Shown: positions 61,401 to 64,000 of the stretch, in pieces | How positions within the stretch are numbered: the stretch's first letter is position 1 | Layout: each line of letters starts with the position of its first letter | From: Gammaproteobacteria bacterium | GTDB lineage: Bacteria; Pseudomonadota; Gammaproteobacteria; JAABTG01 | Reading direction: 5' to 3' | DNA length: 64,000 bases | NCBI GenBank assembly: GCA_017999615.1 | Contig: JAGNLM010000008.1 | Coordinates: 36,190-100,189 of the forward strand | Notes under the pieces: model-generated | What the model was told of the DNA's origin: nothing | Database searches by the model: none | Seen by the model: only the letters and a program-made list of their open reading frames with translations | Translations under genes and position numbers: made by a program

Positions 61401-61442
61401 GGGGTGTCTGGGCCTATGCTTCCTAACAGGCCCAAACACCCC
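61401..61442. repeat. 15-bp inverted repeat in the int upstream region
   Basis: GGGGTGTCTGGGCCT (61401-61415) and AGGCCCAAACACCCC (61428-61442) pair with one mismatch around a 12-nt loop. Between the tRNA fragment and the integrase gene; a candidate protein-binding site or hairpin. Confidence 0.8.
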
Positions 61443-61456
61443 TTAACGCCCCGAGT

Positions 61457-61566
61457 CTGTTACCCAACTGTTACCCAAGCCCTGAACCCGTCACTCGGCC
61501 TGTTCGGGTGACGGATCGTCACTCTAGGAAGGGGGCGTTGGGTAACAAGCCGCGCGAGGTTACCCA
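61457..61566. repeat. Four GTTACCCA motifs before and over the int start
   Basis: CTGTTACCCAA occurs twice in perfect tandem (61457-61467, 61468-61478), once inverted (TTGGGTAACA, 61538-61547), and GTTACCCA again at 61559-61566, ending on the A of the int ATG. The 401-nt gap 61165-61565 also holds CCGTCAC/GTGACGG (61489-61514) and the palindrome GTGACG-GAT-CGTCAC (61508-61522). Likely integrase arm sites and/or an autoregulatory operator. No other gene is seen in this gap. Confidence 0.7.
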
Positions 61567-62882
61567 TGAAAGCGAAGCTGACCGACCTTGCCGTTGACCG
61601 TCTGAAGCCCCCCGCCGCCGGCCGGGTCGACGTGTTCGACGCCGTGCTCCCGGGGTTCGGCGTGCGCGTGTCTGCGACCGGCCGCCGGACGTGGTTCGTC
61701 ATGTACCGCCACAACGGCAAGCAGGTACGCCAGGCCCTCGGGGAGGCCCGCCGCCCGGTCGACCCCGAGGGGGTCGGGGTGTCGCTGGCCGAAGCCCGTG
61801 ACGCCGCACGCAAGGCGATCGCTCTGGTCGACCGTCACGAGGATCCCCGGCGCGCGCCGGCCGAGGTTCTGCCCGAACAGGCCCGGGAGTCCTTCGCCCG
61901 CGTGGCGGAGGACTACCTGCGGCTCTACGCCATGCCCCGGCTCAAGGGGGCGCGCGCCGTCGCGGCTGTGATCCGCGGCAAGCTGATCCCTGTGTTCGGC
62001 TCGAAGCCGATCACGACGGTCGCCCGCCGCGACGTGCTCGACGTGGTGGACACCCTCGCCGCGGCGGGCAAGGGCACCATGGCGAACCGGACGCTCGCCT
62101 ATACCCGCAAGCTGTTCAACTGGGCTGTCGAGCGTGGTGTGCTCGAAGCCTCCCCGCTCGCCGGGGTTGGGCTCCCCAGCAAGGAGCAAAGCCGCGACCG
62201 TGTGCTCGACGACCGGGAGCTCGCCGGCGTGTGGGAGGCCGCGGGCCGGCTCCCCTACCCCTGGGGATCGTTCGTGCGGCTCGCCGCGATCACCGGGCAA
62301 CGGCCGGCCGAGATCGCGGGCATGCGCCGGGGGGATCTCGACGGCTCCCTGTGGTCGATCCCCGATCCCAAGAACGCAACCCCCCACCTGATCACTCTGC
62401 CCCCGGCTGCCCTCGCCGTGCTGGCGGAGTGCCCCGAGCTGGAGGGGCCGTTCGTGCTCTCGACGACCGGGGGCGGCAAGGCGATCCGGCCGGGCTCGAA
62501 CCTGAAGGCGGAGCGCGACCCGCGCCGGACTCCTCGCAAGGGGGAGAAGCCCGAGCCGTGGGCGCCCGGGCGGCTCGACAAGGCCCTCGCCGAGCTCCAT
62601 GCAGAGGACCCCCAGCGCTGGCCCCTGCCGGCCCCCTGGCGGCTCTACGACCTGCGTAGAACGGCCGCGTCGGGCATGGCGCGGCTCGGGGTCGCCCCCC
62701 ATGTGATCGAGCGCGTGCTGAACCACCGGAGCGGCCAGATCAAGGGCGTCGCCCGGGTCTACAACCGGTTCGACTACCGCGAGGAGGTCGCCCACGCGCT
62801 GCGGCTGTGGGCACACCATGTCGAGGGGCTCGCCCTCGCGCCGGCTCCCGGGTCGACCGTGGTCGCCCTGCGGAGATCCTGA
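61566..62882 (+). CDS. P4-type tyrosine integrase
   Basis: 438-residue site-specific recombinase. N-terminal DUF4102 arm-binding domain (1-95, KLTDLAVDRLKPPAAGRVDV), core-binding domain (about 105-205), catalytic domain (about 215-405). Catalytic residues visible: Arg246 (TGQRPAEI), Lys269, Arg364, His387 (VLNHRSG) and nucleophile Tyr399 (ARVYNRFDY). The His of the box II HxxR is replaced by Tyr361 (YDLRRT). ATG 61566. Located 240 nt from the tRNA-Asn fragment and pointing away from it. Confidence 0.95.
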   Translation: MKAKLTDLAVDRLKPPAAGRVDVFDAVLPGFGVRVSATGRRTWFVMYRHNGKQVRQALGEARRPVDPEGVGVSLAEARDAARKAIALVDRHEDPRRAPAEVLPEQARESFARVAEDYLRLYAMPRLKGARAVAAVIRGKLIPVFGSKPITTVARRDVLDVVDTLAAAGKGTMANRTLAYTRKLFNWAVERGVLEASPLAGVGLPSKEQSRDRVLDDRELAGVWEAAGRLPYPWGSFVRLAAITGQRPAEIAGMRRGDLDGSLWSIPDPKNATPHLITLPPAALAVLAECPELEGPFVLSTTGGGKAIRPGSNLKAERDPRRTPRKGEKPEPWAPGRLDKALAELHAEDPQRWPLPAPWRLYDLRRTAASGMARLGVAPHVIERVLNHRSGQIKGVARVYNRFDYREEVAHALRLWAHHVEGLALAPAPGSTVVALRRS

Positions 62883-62884
62883 TC

Positions 62885-63499
62885 GTGCCCCGCGTATGGT
62901 TCGAGGCCGAGCTCGCCCGGCGCGCGCTTCGGGAGCTCCGGGCCCAAGGCGTGTCGCCGCGGGTCGCCGCCTGCTTTGGCTTGTGCTTCGAGCCCGAGCT
63001 CTGGAGCGCACACGCGGAGTGGCTTGTGCCGCTGGCCGAGTACGAGGACCTCACCGATCGTCAGCGGGCCCTCTGCATGCTGGCCGGCGCGGCCCTGGCA
63101 GTCGCCCGCGAGGCCCAGCGACGTGCCGGGCCGCTCCAGGACCCGCGCGAGCGCGCCATGCGCGAGGAGCTCGGGCGACTCAATGAGGAGGTGTTCGGCG
63201 CCGCGGATCGGGAGCGCGAGCGGCAAGGCGAGCTCGGCCGACGGCACGGGTACGCGGACGCCCGGGAGCTTGCCCGCCGGCTCTACCTCACCCACCTGGC
63301 GGGCGACGTGCCGCACCTGCCCGCGCCGGACTTCGCGCGCTTGCTGGAGCCGTTCATGCGCGCCGCCCCCGAGCGCTTCGGGCTCCGGCGCGACCTGCTG
63401 CTGCGACCGAAACTTCCGCCGCTCGCGACCGTCGCCGACTGGCTCCGGCCGATCGAGCCGCCGGCCCTGCGCCGGGGCCGCGGACGCCCGAGAAAATAG
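62885..63499 (+). CDS. Unknown basic protein encoded directly after int
   Basis: 204 residues; GTG 62885 lies 2 nt after the int stop, so the two are probably co-translated. Mostly helical, rich in Arg, Ala, Leu and Glu, without signal or membrane segments. The C-terminus RRGRGRPRK resembles an AT-hook (GRP core). A single Cys pair is at FGLCFEPELW and ALCMLAG. I do not recognise the family; the position suggests a role in element maintenance or DNA binding. Confidence 0.75.
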   Translation: MPRVWFEAELARRALRELRAQGVSPRVAACFGLCFEPELWSAHAEWLVPLAEYEDLTDRQRALCMLAGAALAVAREAQRRAGPLQDPRERAMREELGRLNEEVFGAADRERERQGELGRRHGYADARELARRLYLTHLAGDVPHLPAPDFARLLEPFMRAAPERFGLRRDLLLRPKLPPLATVADWLRPIEPPALRRGRGRPRK

Positions 63500-63602
63500 G
63501 GACAACCGGTTTTCCCTATTTAATTCAAGCGCTTACATGTAGACACCCCTAAAAAGGGCTGCTAAACCTGCTCTCAGGCTCCACAACCCGAGAGTAGCGA
63601 CC

Positions 63603-63869
63603 ATGAAGAAGTTGATCAGCGCCAGGGCGATCAGGGAAAAGTTCGTCTCGATCGGCCGCAAGGACGGCGCGCCGAAAGCCCCCTCCGACATGTGGCTCCG
63701 CCGCCAGATCGACCGCGGCAACCTGCCCCCGCACGACGCCCTGATCAGCGGGATCCGCTACTGGCGCGAGGAGTCGGTCGACGCCGCGATCGAGCGCTTG
63801 ATCGCGAACCCCAGCCGCACGAAAACGAACCGGCCGCCGGCCCGCAAGCCGCAAGGCGGCGTGTCGTGA
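63603..63869 (+). CDS. AlpA-like helix-turn-helix regulator/excisionase
   Basis: 88 residues. MKKLISARAIREKFVSIGRK, then DMWLRRQIDRGNLPPHDALISGIRYWREESVDAAIERL follows the MerR-like winged-helix pattern of AlpA/excisionase proteins (choose-site helix, recognition helix, wing with aromatic W). Such genes commonly follow P4-type integrases. The 103-nt upstream spacer is AT-rich for this genome and may hold its promoter. Confidence 0.75.
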   Translation: MKKLISARAIREKFVSIGRKDGAPKAPSDMWLRRQIDRGNLPPHDALISGIRYWREESVDAAIERLIANPSRTKTNRPPARKPQGGVS

Positions 63870-63877
63870 GGGCCGCA

Positions 63878-64000
63878 ATGGGCCGGCCGGGCGGGGGGCG
63901 CCCGGCCGGGAACAGCGAGGGGGGGGGAACGCGACCCGAGCGGGCCGCTGGTCAAAAAATAACCAATTCGGCGACTGTCCGCAACGGACACTTGTTCGCG
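63878..64000 (+). CDS. Open frame cut by the window end
   Basis: ATG 63878 (or GTG 63866, overlapping the AlpA-like stop) opens MGRPGGGRPAGNSEGGGTRP and stays open through the last base. The start is Gly-rich from G-runs, then becomes a normal-looking QKITNSATVRNGHLFA. Coupled position supports a real gene, but too little is visible to name it. Confidence 0.4.
   Translation, partial: MGRPGGGRPAGNSEGGGTRPERAAGQKITNSATVRNGHLFA

Noticed and set aside
63976..63990. TGTCCG-CAA-CGGACA palindrome at the window end
   Set aside because: Short and inside an open frame; cannot be judged without downstream sequence.

Overview
The window reads as a chromosomal segment of a very GC-rich (my estimate is about 70%) motile Gram-negative gammaproteobacterium. 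The evidence is gene content and synteny: a Pseudomonas-type flhA-flhF-flhG-fliA-motC-motD order, lpxK-ycaR-kdsB, lolA-rarA-serS, metY-rimP-nusA-infB-rbfA-truB-rpsO-pnp, yoaA-tsaB, and bpt-aat-trxB/ftsK. The closest feel is a Chromatiales/Ectothiorhodospiraceae-like lineage, but the sequence alone does not fix the genus.

Layout. 1-12.2 kb: the 3' part of a flagellar operon (fliM cut by the window edge, fliN-fliO-fliP-fliQ-fliR-flhB-flhA-flhF-flhG-fliA, then motC-motD and a DUF2802 protein). The chemotaxis genes that often sit between fliA and motC are absent; only a 17-codon reading frame with a strong ribosome binding site is there. 12.2-16.8 kb: PBP1b (mrcB) with a TPR lipoprotein that looks like its activator LpoP, then on the other strand a FliK-family protein and a free-standing FlhB C-terminal domain. 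16.8-20.3 kb: a GYF/transmembrane/pentapeptide-repeat protein and the three-gene AMMECR1-Memo-radical SAM set. 20.4-30.1 kb: zapG, a small unknown gene, initiator tRNA (metY) and the transcription/translation/RNA-decay supercluster ending in pnp. 30.1-34.3 kb: a BASS transporter and a translationally coupled aguA-aguB-yheT operon (agmatine to putrescine). 34.3-46.5 kb: orphan ygfX, a possible PD-(D/E)XK-like protein, yoaA-tsaB, lolC/E-lolD, comEC, exbB-exbD, lpxK-ycaR-kdsB and a calcineurin-like phosphatase. 46.6-61.2 kb: infA, bpt-aat-trxB facing ftsK, lolA-rarA-serS, pntA-pntB, a Bax-inhibitor-1 protein, tRNA-Ser(UGA), a PEBP protein and a dihydroorotate-dehydrogenase-like protein.

61.28-64.0 kb: the left end of an integrated element that runs off the window. 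It opens with a 48-nt tRNA-Asn 3' fragment on the minus strand (a displaced attachment site), followed by a 240-nt region dense in direct and inverted repeats, a P4-type tyrosine integrase, an unknown basic protein, an AlpA-like regulator and an open frame cut by the window end. This is the only clearly mobile part of the window and the region most likely to lead to something new.

Translational coupling is pervasive: 4-nt start/stop overlaps (ATGA, GTGA, TTGA) join flhB/flhA, flhG/fliA, aguA/aguB/yheT, yoaA/tsaB, exbB/exbD, aat/bpt and fliK/fhlB. GTG and TTG starts are frequent. Several vegetative promoters share an extended -10 of the form TGG-(T/C)A-x-A-x-T. No CRISPR array, rRNA, riboswitch or insertion sequence was seen.
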